NCBI GenBank assembly: GCA_024291935.2
Contig: JAGTYA010000024.1
Location: 9,548,001-9,612,000, forward strand
From: Okapia johnstoni
Lineage: Eukaryota > Chordata > Mammalia > Artiodactyla > Giraffidae
Length of the DNA: 64,000 nucleotides
Direction: 5' to 3'
In this document: positions 41,730-53,134 of the stretch, piece after piece
Position numbering within the stretch: the stretch's first letter is position 1
How the letters are laid out: each line of letters starts with the position of its first letter
Notes under the pieces: generated by a model
Database searches by the model: none
What the model was told of the DNA's origin: nothing
The model's input: only the letters and a program-made list of their open reading frames with translations
Program-made: the position numbers and the translations under genes

Positions 41730-41870
41730 TAAAAAGTAGAACTCCCATGGTCCCCTTTCCACAGAGAAGAAGCTGAGACACAGAGAGGTGGAATAGGTTT
41801 CCCAAGGTCACAGAGCCAGGAAGGAGCAGAGTCAAGTTTCAAGTCCAGACTGCACACGTGAACAGCTGTA
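41730..41870 (-). mobile_element. MIR SINE
   Basis: 'gaagaagctgagacacagag' and 'ttcccaaggtcacagagcca'. Confidence 0.85.
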
Positions 41871-41917
41871 CCTTAAGACCTCAGGGTAAGGGACCCGCAT
41901 AAATTCAAGAGGCCTCC

Positions 41918-42100
41918 GGATTAAGCACCCGGACTTTCCGGCCTGCCGCCTGAAATCTCATCCCAGCTCTGTCACTTACTGGCTGTGTGACCTAGGGCAA
42001 CTTACTCAACCTCTCTGTGCGCTTCAGTTTCCCCGTCAATGAAATGGAAATGGAAACCTAACACATGGGGCTTATGGGGGTTGCTGGTGACGCTTCATTT
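41918..42100 (+). mobile_element. MIR SINE, well preserved
   Basis: 'atcccagctctgtcacttac' + 'tggctgtgtgacctagggca', 'acttactcaacctctctgtg' and 'cgcttcagtttccccgtcaa'. Confidence 0.92.
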
Positions 42101-42174
42101 GCACAGCAGCACGGTGCAGAGTCAGCCCCATGTAAGCTGTGATCGTTGTGATTCTCTTACCTGTGCTAATGGGA

Positions 42175-42335
42175 TGCACCCCAGCTGTGAGCAGTGGTTA
42201 CTCTGGGAGTGGGCTGGCAGGATTTCCACCTCGTACTCACCACACTTCAGTAGCATTTTGCTTTTTTTTTTTTTCAATGAGCATTTAACCTCTATTGTGA
42301 TATACACCCTTTTTTTAAATAAAGAAAACCTTGGG
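42175..42335 (+). mobile_element. Old L1 3' end
   Basis: 'agtggttactctgggagtgg' and 'cttttttttttttcaatgag' match L1ME/HAL1-like 3' UTR. Confidence 0.55.
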
Positions 42336-42789
42336 CTGAGCTGAGGTGTGAGTAGGCGTCAAGAGGTCTCTTGTGGCAAGTTGCTCTCTTTAGAGAAATA
42401 GAAGAGGTGAGCATTTGATTGTGCTTCATAGAACCTGAGTCACGGCTCGTGGGTGTGCGAGAGGCTAAGGCATTTCCATCAGCTTGAGAAAGAATCAGTT
42501 TCACCCCCACTGCACACTCGGGGCTGCAGGAGGAACGCTGGACCGAGAGCCCTGAGATCTAGGATTAGCCTGACATTCTGCCATCACTTGTGATGAAGGC
42601 TTCATTTCTTTGCTCAGTATATTCTCCCCAGTGCCTCCTCAGTGCCAGGCCCAGGGCTCCTTGGGCTCCGAGGGTCCACTGCTTGCCAGACCTGGCATGA
42701 GTCCTGGGGGACAAAATATAGGACAAGGCAGAGGTTGTCCTCAGACTTCTGTGACCAGCAGTCCATCAGGGGAGGCCAGCGCTATCAGA
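42336..42789. other. Unassigned non-repeat DNA
   Basis: Nothing recognised. Confidence 0.4.
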
Positions 42790-43150
42790 TTACCCCACCA
42801 GCAAATATTTAGTGTCCATCTAACGGGTGCTGGGGCAGCGGCGGGGGACAGGGGCTCTGAGAGCCTTGATGGGGGCTGGGAATGGTGAAGGTGAGGAGGA
42901 GACGAAGGATGCATTGCAGGGAGAGAGGACAGCATAAGCAAAGTCCAGGTAGTGCAAAGGAACATAGTGAGCCTCAGCAAGTGAAAATGTGCCTAGAGCG
43001 AAGAGGGCAAAGCGGAGCTTGGTATGAGATAAGAGGGAATGGGGGCAGAACCAGGCCGTACAGGAGGTCACGCTGGGAATCTTGCCTTCATCCCTCAAAG
43101 CCACAGGCCATGAAAGGAAACCAGGGAAGAGTCATGAAGGTCTTACCTAG
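42790..43150 (-). mobile_element. L2 LINE fragment
   Basis: 'gcaaatatttagtgtccatc', 'aacatagtgagcctcagcaa' and 'aaagccacaggccatgaaag' follow the inverted L2 order, heavily diverged. Confidence 0.55.
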
Positions 43151-43470
43151 TGAGATTCCCCCAAAGCCTGGGGAGAAGAGATTAGGTAGAGGGTCAGAGT
43201 GGACCCCTTCCTCTAGCTTAAGATGGTCACAGAGCAGGATCAGTAAATAGCTCTTCCTCCATAAACTTCTTCATCAACTCATAGAGGCAAAATTTAGGCC
43301 AGTCTTTTTTTATTTAATAACTTCTTTTCCTGAATACAAAATATGTACTCTGTAGTGCAGAACCATGGGGAATGACCAAATATAAAGGGCTGCCACGGGA
43401 ATTAGGGGCTTAGCTTACTTCCTGAGTGTCTCATCAAATGGAGAACCAGGTGTATAGGATGTAGCTACAA
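43151..43470. other. Unassigned DNA
   Basis: AT-richer from 43260. Nothing recognised. Confidence 0.35.
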
Positions 43471-43686
43471 GTGTGTGTGTGCTCAGTCGCTCAGTTGTGT
43501 CTGACTCTTTGCAAATCCATGGACCGTAGCCTGCCAGGCTCCTCTGTCCATGGAATTTTCCAGGCAAGAATGCTGCAGTGGGTTGCCACTTCCTCCTCCA
43601 GGGGGTCTTCCCGACCCAGGGACTGAACCCACATCTCTTGCATCTCCTGTGTTGGATTCTTTACCACTGAGCCATGTAGGAAGCCC
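43471..43686 (-). mobile_element. Bov-tA SINE, full length
   Basis: Begins with the tail repeat 'gtgtgtgtgtgctcagtcgc' and ends with the inverted head 'ctgagccatgtaggaagccc'. Confidence 0.95.
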
Positions 43687-44299
43687 ATAAGGATAAAGAA
43701 GAGTTCCTCAACCTGTTCTAGGAGCTGTTAAGCTGCTAAGATTTCTGGGTTCCTGGATGAGTAGTGAGTTCCTCATTCCAGGTAGTATGTAAGCTGTCAG
43801 AGTATAAGTTTTAAAAAAGAAGTATGACTCTTATTCAAATACAGATTGAACATACATCAGAAGTTTGTTTAATTCATGAATGAGAAAACCAGTAAGGCAG
43901 TCATGCTGATTCAAGGGAGAACAAGAGGAAGACAGTTACAGGATACTGGAGAAAGAACATTGGAATAAAATAGCTCAGTTAAATACAAAACTGATAAATG
44001 TCCTAAAGGACCAAAAATCTGTAGCCTTTGGGTGTTTTCTACTAGAGATAAATCTATCAGTTAATGTATAACTTCTAAAGTCATGTCTTGTAATAGTATG
44101 TGCCAATTGGTCAAAGTTAAATCCTCCAGATAATTAAATACCCTTGGTGGGCCAGTTATACAGTGCTTCAATATGTCGTTGAAAAGACACGTTGCCCTCT
44201 ATTTGCCTGTTTCCAAGTTTCAGATAATTTTTCTTACAAAGCTGTGAACATGGCTCCAGTGAAAGGCTGCAGGGGAGTTCTGGTGGCAGAGGGTTGGTT
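43687..44299. other. AT-rich, unassigned stretch
   Basis: About 600 bp of AT-rich sequence matching no family I recognise. No coding frame of note. Confidence 0.4.
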
Positions 44300-44650
44300 G
44301 GCATATTATTTTTTGTGATATAAAATATTACCCAAAACTTCGTGGGTTAAAACAATCAACTTTTATTATGCTGCAACTTCTACGGGTCAGGAATGGGAGA
44401 GCGGCTCAGCTGGCATTTCTGGTTCAGGGTCTCTCATGAGGTTGCAATCACATGTCGGATTGGGCTGCATTGACCTGAAGGCTTGACTGGGGCTGGAGGA
44501 TTTTCTCCCAAGATGACTCAATCACATGACTGACAAATTCGTGCAGGCTTTTGGCAGGGCTTCTCATGTGGGTCTCTCCATGGTTGCTTGAGTATCCTCA
44601 CGATATGGTGGCCAGCTTTGCTCAGTGATCCCAGAGAGTTAAAACAGAAG
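44300..44650 (-). mobile_element. MaLR-type LTR, part 1
   Basis: 'aaatattacccaaaacttcg' + 'tgggttaaaacaatcaactt', 'gagcggctcagctggcattt' and 'gttgcaatcacatgtcggat'. Interrupted by a BovB. Continues at 45024. Confidence 0.65.
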
Positions 44651-45023
44651 TTCAGTTCAGTTCAGTTCACGACTGTTTGCAACCCCATGGACTGCAGCAC
44701 ACCAGGCCTCCCTGTCCATCACCAACTCCTGGAGTTTACTCAAACTCATGTCCATCAAGTCAGTGATGCCATCCAACCATCTCATCCTCTGTCGTCCCCT
44801 TCTCCTCCTGCCTTCAATCTTTCCCAGCATCAGGGTCTTTTCCAATGAGTCAGTTCTCCACATCAGGTAGTCAAAGTATTGGAGTTTCAGCTTCAGCATC
44901 AGTCCTTCCAGTGAATAGTCAGGACTGATTTCCTTTAGGATGGACTGGTTGGATCTCCTTGCTGTCCAAGAGACTCTCAAGAGTCTTCTCCCACACCACA
45001 GTTCAAAAGCATCAATTCTTCAG
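44651..45023 (-). mobile_element. BovB LINE 3' end
   Basis: Tail 'ttcagttcagttcagttcac' at 44651. About 25 bp just inside the tail are deleted compared with other copies ('ttcacgactgtttgcaaccc'). The minus strand has a 107-codon RT C-terminal frame (44657-44980). Confidence 0.95.
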
Positions 45024-45180
45024 CAGCAATGTCTTTTATGACCTAGGCTCAGAAGTCATACTCCATCATTCCTCCAATAGGCTATTGGCTACACAGGTCA
45101 TCCCTGCCCAGTGTGGCTGGGGACTTCACAAGGGGGTGAATATCAGAAGGTGAGGATCACTGGGGCCATCTTGGAAACTG
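45024..45180 (-). mobile_element. MaLR-type LTR, part 2
   Basis: 'tgtcttttatgacctaggct' + 'cagaagtcatactccatcat' and 'gccatcttggaaactgtatc' complete the LTR begun at 44300. Confidence 0.6.
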
Positions 45181-46129
45181 TATCCACAGCTGGACGCCGT
45201 TAGGGTTATTTCAGCCGGAGGCTGAGGTTAGTGCAGGTAGCAAGTAGAAGTTACCTTCAGCTGTCCCACTGCCCTTGGCACTTCCTACTCAGTTCCTTAA
45301 AGCTGCTACCCAGCAAAGGTCATGGGGTAGGTGAGTCTGCACCAAAGTCTGTCATTGCGGCACCTGGTTGTATCTTCAGAACAAAAGCTGCTGTTCCCAT
45401 CCCAGAATCTCAGCCCAGAACCAAGCCTCACTCTGGAAGAGCTAGGCTGATCAATCAGTCACACCTTAGTATGAATTAGTAAAAGTAGAAAAAGAGATTT
45501 GGGATGGGAGCTGGTGGGAAGCAGAGTCAAGGGAAGGTAAGCCAAACAGGACACTTAGTGGGATTCCCCAGCAAGGAACAGCCTTTCTGGGGACCTTTCA
45601 CAGGGGACCATCTTGAGGGGAGCATTAGAAAGGGGACACCTTGGGCAGTGTAAGCGAGGGATGCTTAAGTGGGTCAGTGATTGGGGAACTTGGGATAGGA
45701 GTGGGGCCCACTGCTCAGGGCCATCTTGGGGTCACTCAGTGCCCAGGTGAGGGCATCAGGAGAAGGCAGGAGGCATGCAGGGGCAAAGGGCACAGCAAAG
45801 AGAAACTTCCGACCCTGGTGGGCAGACACTGGATGGCAATTAGGACATGGTGGGCTGGCTGCCCGCCGATGTGTCTGGTTGAGAGATGATCCACGGCCCC
45901 CTAGTGATCTGCAATTGGGACATCCCAGGCCCCTCGGAAAGCTCCCTTGCGGAAGTGGAGCAGAAAGAAGAATCTGTACTTTGCACAGTGGGCTGGCAGG
46001 GACCCAGGGGATGGTGACCGTCCAAGAGGCTGCATTCCCAGGAGGCCTCTCAGGCATCAGGCCCATCAATAGAGGCCCACCCAAAGCTTCCAAGCAAGGG
46101 AGCTGGGACAAAGAGCCCCGAGTCCAGGG
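45181..46129. other. Unassigned DNA, transposon-poor
   Basis: About 950 bp with no recognised transposon. Overlapping 146- and 159-codon frames on opposite strands (45726-46166, 45674-46153) have no domains. It holds the second CTCF-like motif. Confidence 0.4.
45892..45907 (-). promoter_or_regulatory. Weaker CTCF-like motif
   Basis: Minus strand TCACTAGGGGGCCGTG resembles CCACTAGGGGGCAG with differences at the first position and the final GC box. Not within a recognised repeat. Confidence 0.3.
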
Positions 46130-46225
46130 TCTAGTCTTGGCCCTGTCCTCCACTGCATCGAGCTGAGACCTCTGGGAGACTCCTTCCCCCCATCTGGTAC
46201 TCAGTTCCCTTCTGTGGGAAAGGCT
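46130..46225 (+). mobile_element. MIR fragment
   Basis: 'gtcttggccctgtcctccac' and 'catctggtactcagttccct'. Confidence 0.45.
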
Positions 46226-47289
46226 GGGGCACCATGATGGTGGAGCCAGCTCAGGGGGCTACCCCAAGGGTTGGCCTCTTCCCTAGCCAGGGCTGGGGGG
46301 CTTCCAGGCCAGTCCTCACTGAAAGAGGAGGTGGGCAAACAGAAGGGAGGACAATGATTCCCAGGGGCCCATGGCCAGCTGATGCCCAGGATCTGATTGG
46401 GGGTAGGCAACTTCTGGGGGAGGTGAGAGGCAAATCCAGCTGGGATTTGAGGTCTGTGAAACTGTCCTAGAGGCGTTTATGCAAGGAAGAAGGGGAGGGA
46501 GGCTGCCAGTTTAGGGGGTAATTATTTTGCAAAACTTTACAAAGTTTCGGAAAATCTTGTTTCCTCCTTCATTGAAACCATTGTTTTTCAAGGGAAATTG
46601 AATTAGAAGGTGGTGGCTGCTGGAGGGGTCTGGAAAGGGAAGAGTAAGCCACATGTTTTTCTAACTAACTGGGCGTCTGTCCTGTGCCAGCAATTCCAGA
46701 AGCTCCTCAACTCTGTGTCTAGGACCACCAGGACTGCGGCTGGGGTTGGGAGAGAGGCTCCAGCAGCTCTGGGGACAGTGGCAAGGCTGGCAGTGCCCCC
46801 AAATCAGTCCCCTTCATCTGGGCTGGGAGGGCATTGGGCTTGAGCTGAGAAGTGGGGTCAAGCCCCTGGTGCTGGGATGGAAGCCTGAGAGAGGCTTTTG
46901 CAGAAAGCCAAGTGGCCTTGTGCCAGTCTCCTTGTCTCTCCACAACCAGTAACAGTAATCAGAAGGCAAGATAGGACAAAAGCTCTCCAGAAGGTATAAA
47001 GTGCGGCTGTCTTCATTGCAATTAGCGTCTCCATCATAACTGTGTTGAGAGATGGTTAACCAGTGCCATCCTTTAGGTCAATTCCATAGAGACTGGCTGG
47101 GGTGATTCGGAGTTGGAAGTGAGTTCAGTGAGAGAGAGTGCAGGGATTGACTGCTGATGCCTGTTATGGATGCAGATGGGGAAGTAATATTATGTGTGTT
47201 GGGGATTTGCCAACTCCCTCAATTTTCTGATAAAGAAGCTGAACTCTAAAGAAGCAAAAGGGCGTTTCAAAAGGCAACTCTTCTGGCTT
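46226..47289. other. Unassigned DNA, transposon-poor
   Basis: About 1.06 kb. 46510-46610 is AT-rich ('gcaaaactttacaaagtttc' is a near palindrome). A TATA-like 'aggtataaagtgcggctg' lies at 46990-47007 without other promoter evidence. Confidence 0.4.
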
Positions 47290-47740
47290 CCCAGGCTTAT
47301 TGCCACGTGGTCACTCAAAAATCTTCGGTGACTCCTGCTACCTAAAGAATAAAGTGACACACTCTGAGCTGCTTCCAAGCACACTTTCCAAATGCTACTT
47401 CCCTCCCTAGGACTGTGTTCCAGCTGGCAAGACCCTGCAAGACTTCCTCTTACCCACCACCAGGGCTTTGTCCCTGTGGTCCCTGTGCCTGTAATACCCC
47501 ACCATGTCCCACCCGATCATTTTCTCTCCCACCCGAACCCTCACAGCCCCCCTCTCTATTTTCCCTCCTGGTCCTGGGTCACACTTTATATTTTACCGAT
47601 ATTCCCGTATGTTCTCTTCGCTGCTGAGCTGTGAGCTCCTGAAACCAAGCAGGTTGGCTATAATTCCTCCTCTCCCCTTTCCTCGCACAGGGCCAGGCAC
47701 ACAGACCCTCAGCAAATACTCAGTGAGTAAATGAAATGAA
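47290..47740 (+). mobile_element. L2 LINE 3' region
   Basis: 'ggacttgcccaagactgtgt'-type region is decayed, but 'gctgagctgtgagctcctga', 'cagggccaggcacacagacc' and 'gcaaatactcagtgagtaaa' define the 3' end. Confidence 0.75.
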
Positions 47741-48109
47741 TGGCTAACCTCACCGCAGGAGGCAGTGGCCCCCATGCGCTCAGCGCTTGACTCCAGGATC
47801 AGAGTTTCTATGGAAATCTGGCTCTCCCCTGCCAGCTTTCTCTTGGCTTCCCCAGGCCGGCTAAGCCTCTTTTTCCTCCCGCCCTCACTCCCTCCCACTC
47901 ACCCATCGTCCTCCTTAGAGGCATCAGGGCTGGCCCCATTCAAGGCTGGCCTGATCTAGACTAACGACTAGAGGTGTGACAACCACCCCTCCCCAACAGA
48001 AGAAGAAAGCCTGGAGGCCCAACCTGAAACTCCATCATCTTTCCAGCCCCTGGGTGCAGCCCGTCTCTCTCCTCTGATGACCCTTTATCTCTAAGTGTGA
48101 AGGAACCCA
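47741..48109. other. Unassigned non-repeat DNA
   Basis: Nothing recognised. Confidence 0.4.
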
Positions 48110-48228
48110 GTGCAGTGAAAGAGCCCTGATTGGAGGGGCTGAGTCATATGCTCTGACTGCCTGACCTTGGACAAGTCCCTTCCCCTCCCTGGACCTCATC
48201 TGCCCAGGAAATCAAAGGACCCCTCCAA
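48110..48228 (+). mobile_element. MIR fragment
   Basis: 'cagtgaaagagccctgattg', 'gactgcctgaccttggacaa' and 'gtcccttcccctccctggac'. Confidence 0.7.
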
Positions 48229-48232
48229 CTCT

Positions 48233-48458
48233 CCATGCTTCCCTGATGGCTCAGCGGTAAAGAATCTGCCTGCCACTGCCTGCCACTGCAGGAGATGTGA
48301 GTTTGATCCCTGGGTCAGGAAGATCCCCTGGAGAAAGGCATGGCTACCCACTCCAGTATTCTTGCCTGGAAAATCCCGTGGACAGAGGAGCCTGGCGGGC
48401 TATCATCCATGGGGTCGCAAAGAGTTGAACATGACTGAGCGACTAAACAGCAACAAAA
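48233..48458 (+). mobile_element. Bov-tA SINE with internal 10-bp duplication
   Basis: 8-bp TSD CCAACTCT at 48225-48232 and 48459-48466. In the tRNA-like anticodon region 'tgcctgccac' is repeated in tandem (about 48269-48288), so the head is lengthened. Confidence 0.95.
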
Positions 48459-48466
48459 CCAACTCT

Positions 48467-48806
48467 AACAGATGAGGCTTATTCGTGCCTCTCAGCAGAG
48501 CGAGGGGACTGGGACAATGAGGGTGGAGAAGGAAGTCCACTCTGTCTAGTCCTAAGGGTCTGGCCTCTTGCCCCGGGGCTTGAGGCCCCTTCTCCAGCAC
48601 CCTGTGACTCAGACTGCCAGGCTGTGGCTCACGAGCCTGACTGTCCCAAAGAACTTCCTGGGCCAAAGTGATGGTGAGCTGGAAACCAGAAGACAAATCC
48701 TCTTTCTCTATACATTTGGCAAACTGAAACTCCTTATTTGCTGGGAGGTGGGGGTAAGGTGGAGAGGTTAGAGAGGTGTGACTTTGATTAGAGACATTAA
48801 CCTTAG
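48467..48806. other. Unassigned non-repeat DNA
   Basis: Nothing recognised. Confidence 0.4.
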
Positions 48807-48925
48807 TTTTTTTTTTTTAAGTTATATATATCTGTAACTTTTATAAATTATATATATGTAAGTGTATATATATCTGTTTATATATATATATGTTTATATA
48901 TATATATACTAATTTACATTGAAAA
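48807..48925. repeat. Poly(T) followed by degenerate (TA)n
   Basis: 'agttttttttttttaagtta' then repeated TATATATA blocks interrupted by CTGT and GTTT. Confidence 0.9.
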
Positions 48926-48984
48926 AATACATTTCTGCAAAGAAAGGGAGGCTCTAGGAGAGAGAGAGGGAGAAAGGGGAGGGA

Positions 48985-49185
48985 AGAGGAGAACCAGGCT
49001 CTGAAGACTGGGGCATCTCCATGCACTTCAGAGCTACACGCAGGCGTCCTGACTAGGTATTCAAGCCCTGCTTCACTGCCCACTCCTCCTCCTCACTCCT
49101 CCCCTAGGCTTCAGAAAGCGAACTCCAGCCTCTGAACCTTTGCTCCTGTAGTTTCTCCACCTAGAGTGTCCTCCCTACTGGCTCA
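48985..49185 (+). mobile_element. Possible L2 fragment
   Basis: 'ctctgaacctttgctcctgt' + 'agtttctccacctagagtgt' resembles the L2 'gcctttgcacatgctgttcc...gaatgctc' region. Confidence 0.45.
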
Positions 49186-49224
49186 GCCTTGCTGTTTCTT
49201 GGGGATGCAAGACAGGGTGAGATA

Positions 49225-49430
49225 TTCAGGCTCTGGGCTCCAAAAAGATTAGGTTCCAGCCCTTCCTCTGCCACTTTCCTGCAAGTGATCTCACCTCTAT
49301 GAGCCTAATTCCCTATCTGAAAGGGGAAGTAATAGTAGTAGCATCCACTGGGTTTGAGATTTCAACACTCTCAAATACTTAGGAAGGGGTCTGGTATGTG
49401 TTAAGTGTTTAAGTCGTTAGCTATTAAAAA
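49225..49430 (+). mobile_element. MIR SINE
   Basis: 'ggctctgggctccaaaaaga', 'cccttcctctgccactttcc', 'cctaattccctatctgaaag' and 'taatagtagtagcatccact'. Confidence 0.85.
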
Positions 49431-49663
49431 ATGGTAAGCTCCATAAATGCCCCGCTGACAGCCCGCCTTTGCTGACTACCCAGCAGGCGGCAGGTTCTCA
49501 GCAAATGTCTATCACTGGTGAGGCTGCAGGTGGGAAGGGCGGTGGAAGGGCTGATCAGCATCTCATCAAAGCCCCAGCCCCTTGGCCGGCCTCATCCACA
49601 GCTGATCCCAGACAATCTTGTACTTTTTGCTGTTGGAACCACATGGGTATGTCACTAATTGCC

Positions 49664-50213
49664 CCCCGGTTGCTACTGCTGCATAACAAATTACCCTAAA
49701 ATGCAACGACTTAAAGCAGCGATTTTTTGTTGTTGTTGTTCGCTCATGAGGTTGCTGTGGTCAGGAAGTACTTGGCTGGGCATCTCTGGCGTGGGGTCCC
49801 TGATGTAGCTGCAGGCAGGTGTGGGCTGGGCTGCATTCATCTGAGGGCTTGATGGGGCTGGACATCCAAGCGGGGTCCCTCCCACAGCTGGCTACTCATG
49901 CTGGGTCTCGACTCGGGGCTCAGCCATGCTGGCAACTGGAGCACCTACATGTGGCCTAGCATGGTGACCTCAAGATAGTCAGGTGTGTTCCACCGAAGCT
50001 GACTTGTTAAGCAGCAGGGTCCCAAGAGAAGCAGGAAGAAACTGCATGGCCTTTTACAACCTAACACTGAAGTCTCATCATGTCACTTTCCTCAGATTCT
50101 GTTGATGGAGGCCGACAGAGGTCCACCCAGATTCAAGGGGAGGGGGGCATAAAGCCCACCTCTTGATGATACGAGTGTCAAAGAATGTAGGCTACTTTCT
50201 AATCTGCCACATT
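49664..50213 (-). mobile_element. MaLR-type LTR
   Basis: 'ctgcataacaaattacccta', 'ggtcaggaagtacttggctg', 'cacccagattcaaggggagg' and 'cctcttgatgatacgagtgt' match the family seen at 44300-45180. (GTT)4 lies at 49728. Confidence 0.7.
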
Positions 50214-50365
50214 GAATTTTTTAATTTAATTTAATTGTGAAAACATTTAGAAAAAACTTATATCCCCACACTAAACAGAAAACCAATATCAAAAATAAAT
50301 ATAAGGAAACTACAAGTGCAAAAGTAATTGCAAACATGAATATAAGGAAAGTAAAAACACTGCAT

Positions 50366-50865
50366 TACTTTCCTATTGCTGTTTAATAAATGTATCAGCT
50401 TAACTCAACCGAAATTTATTATCTCACAGTTCCTGTAGGTCATGGCCCAGGCACAGGTTAGTTAGATTCCCCTGCTCAAGGTGTTGGCAGAAATGGGGTC
50501 CAGGCTCCTCCTTCAAATACACTGGTGGTGGCAGAATTCAGTTCATCGTAGCTGTGGGGCTGTCTGCTTTCTTGCTAGTGATCAGCCAGGACGGCCCTCA
50601 GTTCCTGGAGGCCGCCCGCAGTTCCTTGCCACATGGCCTCCCATATGCAGTTCACCAGTGGCTGTTTGCTGTCACCCAGGTCAGCAGAAATCACTTCTTG
50701 GCACTTTACCTTCTTTGAAAGTCTCCTCTGATTAGGCCAGGCCCACACAAGATAAACTTCCTTTGATGAGCTCACATTCATAGATTCTGCTCACACTCAA
50801 GGAGATGGGCGTGCACACGGCAGGGATAGGAATCTTGGAGGCCTTCTGAGAAAGCTGTCTACCAC
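50366..50865 (-). mobile_element. MaLR MLT1-type LTR
   Basis: 'ttactttcctattgctgttt', 'atttattatctcacagttcc', 'ggtggcagaattcagttcat' and 'gattaggccaggcccacaca'. A 150-bp AT-rich segment (50214-50365) separates it from the previous LTR. Confidence 0.75.
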
Positions 50866-51125
50866 AAATGTTCTGAAACTCCACCTGGATACTACAGTGT
50901 GTGGAAGCCTCTGACTCTGAGACCCTCTGTCTGGATGGGAGACTGGCAAGAACAAGAGTGTTAAAGACCCCCCAGCACCTGACTGATGGGCATCAGAGGC
51001 GCCAATGAGAACAGAAAAGGGCATCCGTGGCTCACTCTGGAGTCAGTGCCTGTCAACAACCACCAGAAACATCTCAGAGACCAGACAGCACTTGGGCCTT
51101 TCCAGCGACTAAATTCTGCGACTTT

Positions 51126-51473
51126 GGGGCTTCCCTGGTGGCTCAGGTGTAAAGAATCTGCCCATAAGTGCAGGAGACTCGAATTCGATCCCTGATCCAG
51201 GAGGATCCCACGTGCTGCAGGGCAACTCAGCCCGTGTGCCACGATTATTGAGTCTCTGCTCTAGAGCCTGGGAACTGTAACTCTTGAGCCCACGAGCCGC
51301 AACTACTGAAGCATGGTGTCCTGGAGCCTGTGCTCTGCAACAAAAGAAGCCACTGCAATAAGAAACCTGCGCAATGCAATGAAGAATAGCTTGCTGCAAC
51401 TAGAGAAAAGCCCACGCAGCAACAAAGACCCAGCACAGCCAAAAATAAAGTTGAAAAAATGATTAAAAAAAAA
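51126..51473 (+). mobile_element. CHR-1-type SINE, full length
   Basis: 'gggcttccctggtggctcag' to an A-rich tail at 51464-51473. Imperfect 15-bp TSD: AATTCTGCGACTTTG at 51112-51126 and AATTCTGTGACCTTG at 51474-51488. Confidence 0.95.
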
Positions 51474-51488
51474 AATTCTGTGACCTTG

Positions 51489-51919
51489 ACCATCAATCTC
51501 CGCTGTGTGCTTTGTGGCTACATGACCTTGGACCGCTCCTGGTGAGCCTAGGATTTGAGAATGGGCTCTACAAACCGTCAAGTGCTGGGCTAGTACCGGG
51601 GGTTGTTATTCTTCATCCTGCCTCTTGAGTTAAGCCAAGCTGGACTTTGTAACTCCTCTGGGTTACCCACACGGGTTGGGCAGACTGGAGTTGGGCTCCC
51701 AATCCGTTCTCATGGCATGAAGTAGCTTTCAGTGTTCCTGGTGCTGGGGGTGGCTCGGAAGCGGCCGGGCTGTGCCATCTCAGGGGTCTGACAAGAGAGG
51801 CGCTCGGGGATCCTCCCTAGGGATAATCACCCTAATCACTCTCCAAGGCCTGTGTCGTAGAGGGGGCACCAACCAGTATTTGCTATTTTCATGGTTATTT
51901 CATGTATTTTAGGGTGGAA
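51489..51919. other. Unassigned non-repeat DNA
   Basis: Nothing recognised. Confidence 0.4.
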
Positions 51920-52110
51920 AGTGAAATGTTAGTCTCTCAGTCGTGTCCCAACTCTTTGCGGCCCCATGGACTGTAGCCCACCAGGCTCCTCCATGCATGG
52001 AATTCTCCAGGCAAGAATACTGGAGTGGGTAGCCATTCCCTTCTCCAGGGGATCTTCCCAACCCAGGGATTGAACCCGGGTCTCCTGCATTGCAGGCAAA
52101 GTCTCTACTT
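51920..52110 (-). mobile_element. Bov-tA SINE
   Basis: 'ttagtctctcagtcgtgtcc' to 'gcattgcaggcaaagtctct'. The very end of the tRNA head is lost. Confidence 0.92.
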
Positions 52111-53134
52111 AATCAAACCTGCAATTCCACAGACAAGATTTCTTAGGATGAGGTTAAATCTATTAAAGTAAAAACAATGAATACATTTTTTAAAACACAT
52201 GAAGTAAGGAATATTATGTGCAATACGAGTTTAGAGTAAGAAACGTCTTGAAGTTGTTACTGGAATGACTGAAATTTGGAAGAAAAAAAAAAAAAGTATG
52301 TTTGGAAGGACAGCTCACCACAGTGGGGTGTGGCTCTGTTTCTTCCTGAGTCATCAAGCCAAAAGTCAGGGAGTTGAAGTCGGGTCCCTGCCACCAGGCC
52401 GAGTTCAGGATGCTCTTCTCTCACAATGGCAGAGGCACAGAATGGCAGAGAGCATCTCTTTGTAAATCGAGTTGCCTGGCTGGACCTGGCAGGAGGTGGC
52501 CCTGCTATGTCCCGTCAGGCTAACCGGCGTGTAGCTTGCGGCCATCCTAACCCAGACCAAAGGGTGACCTGGGCTGAGGCCGCTGCCCGTGGGTGCCAAC
52601 TTCCTGCTGAGGAAGAACCTGAAGGCTCCTGAGTCTGATTTCCGGTGGCCAGGGAGGGGACATGGAGGGAGAGCTTGTGGCCAGGGTGGAGGGGGTCCAG
52701 GGTGGGGCGGATGGAAGACAGGCCGGGCAGGGAAAACCCAGGCAGGAAACACGGTCAACCAGCAGGACTTCACCTTGGGGACAGAGAAACCAGCATCAGC
52801 GAAGAGTAAATAAACCCACCCTGTCCCGTCTGAGCCTTTGCCGAGAGGCTGGCCTTGTCTCTGCTTGCGCACGGCAGGCAGCGGCCATCACTGGGTGCAG
52901 GGAGGGAGAACCAGGGCGGATGCTCTGGGATCTTGTGTGGCCTCTTCAAGGGGCCAGAGGACAAGCCCACAGCCCCATCCCGATCCAGGGACCACAAGGG
53001 CTCAGAGCCGGGTCTCTGCTGGGATGTACAGGCCTCTGTCTGTTGTTGGGGAGCACTTGTGGGGAACGGCAGGATGGAAAAGGAAAGTAGGGGGAGTTTG
53101 CACCCCAAGTACATCCTCAGAGCTGTAATAACAG
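52111..53134. other. Unassigned non-repeat DNA
   Basis: About 1 kb. First 180 bp AT-rich with an A13 run, then GC-rich with overlapping open frames on both strands (up to 155 codons) and no domain. Confidence 0.4.

Noticed and set aside
46990..47007. TATA-box promoter
   Set aside because: A single TATAAA-like word without CpG enrichment, initiator or downstream exon.
50313..50330. Mariner/MADE1-like end ('gtgcaaaagtaattgc')
   Set aside because: Only one short motif matches, with no second inverted end or TA target duplication.
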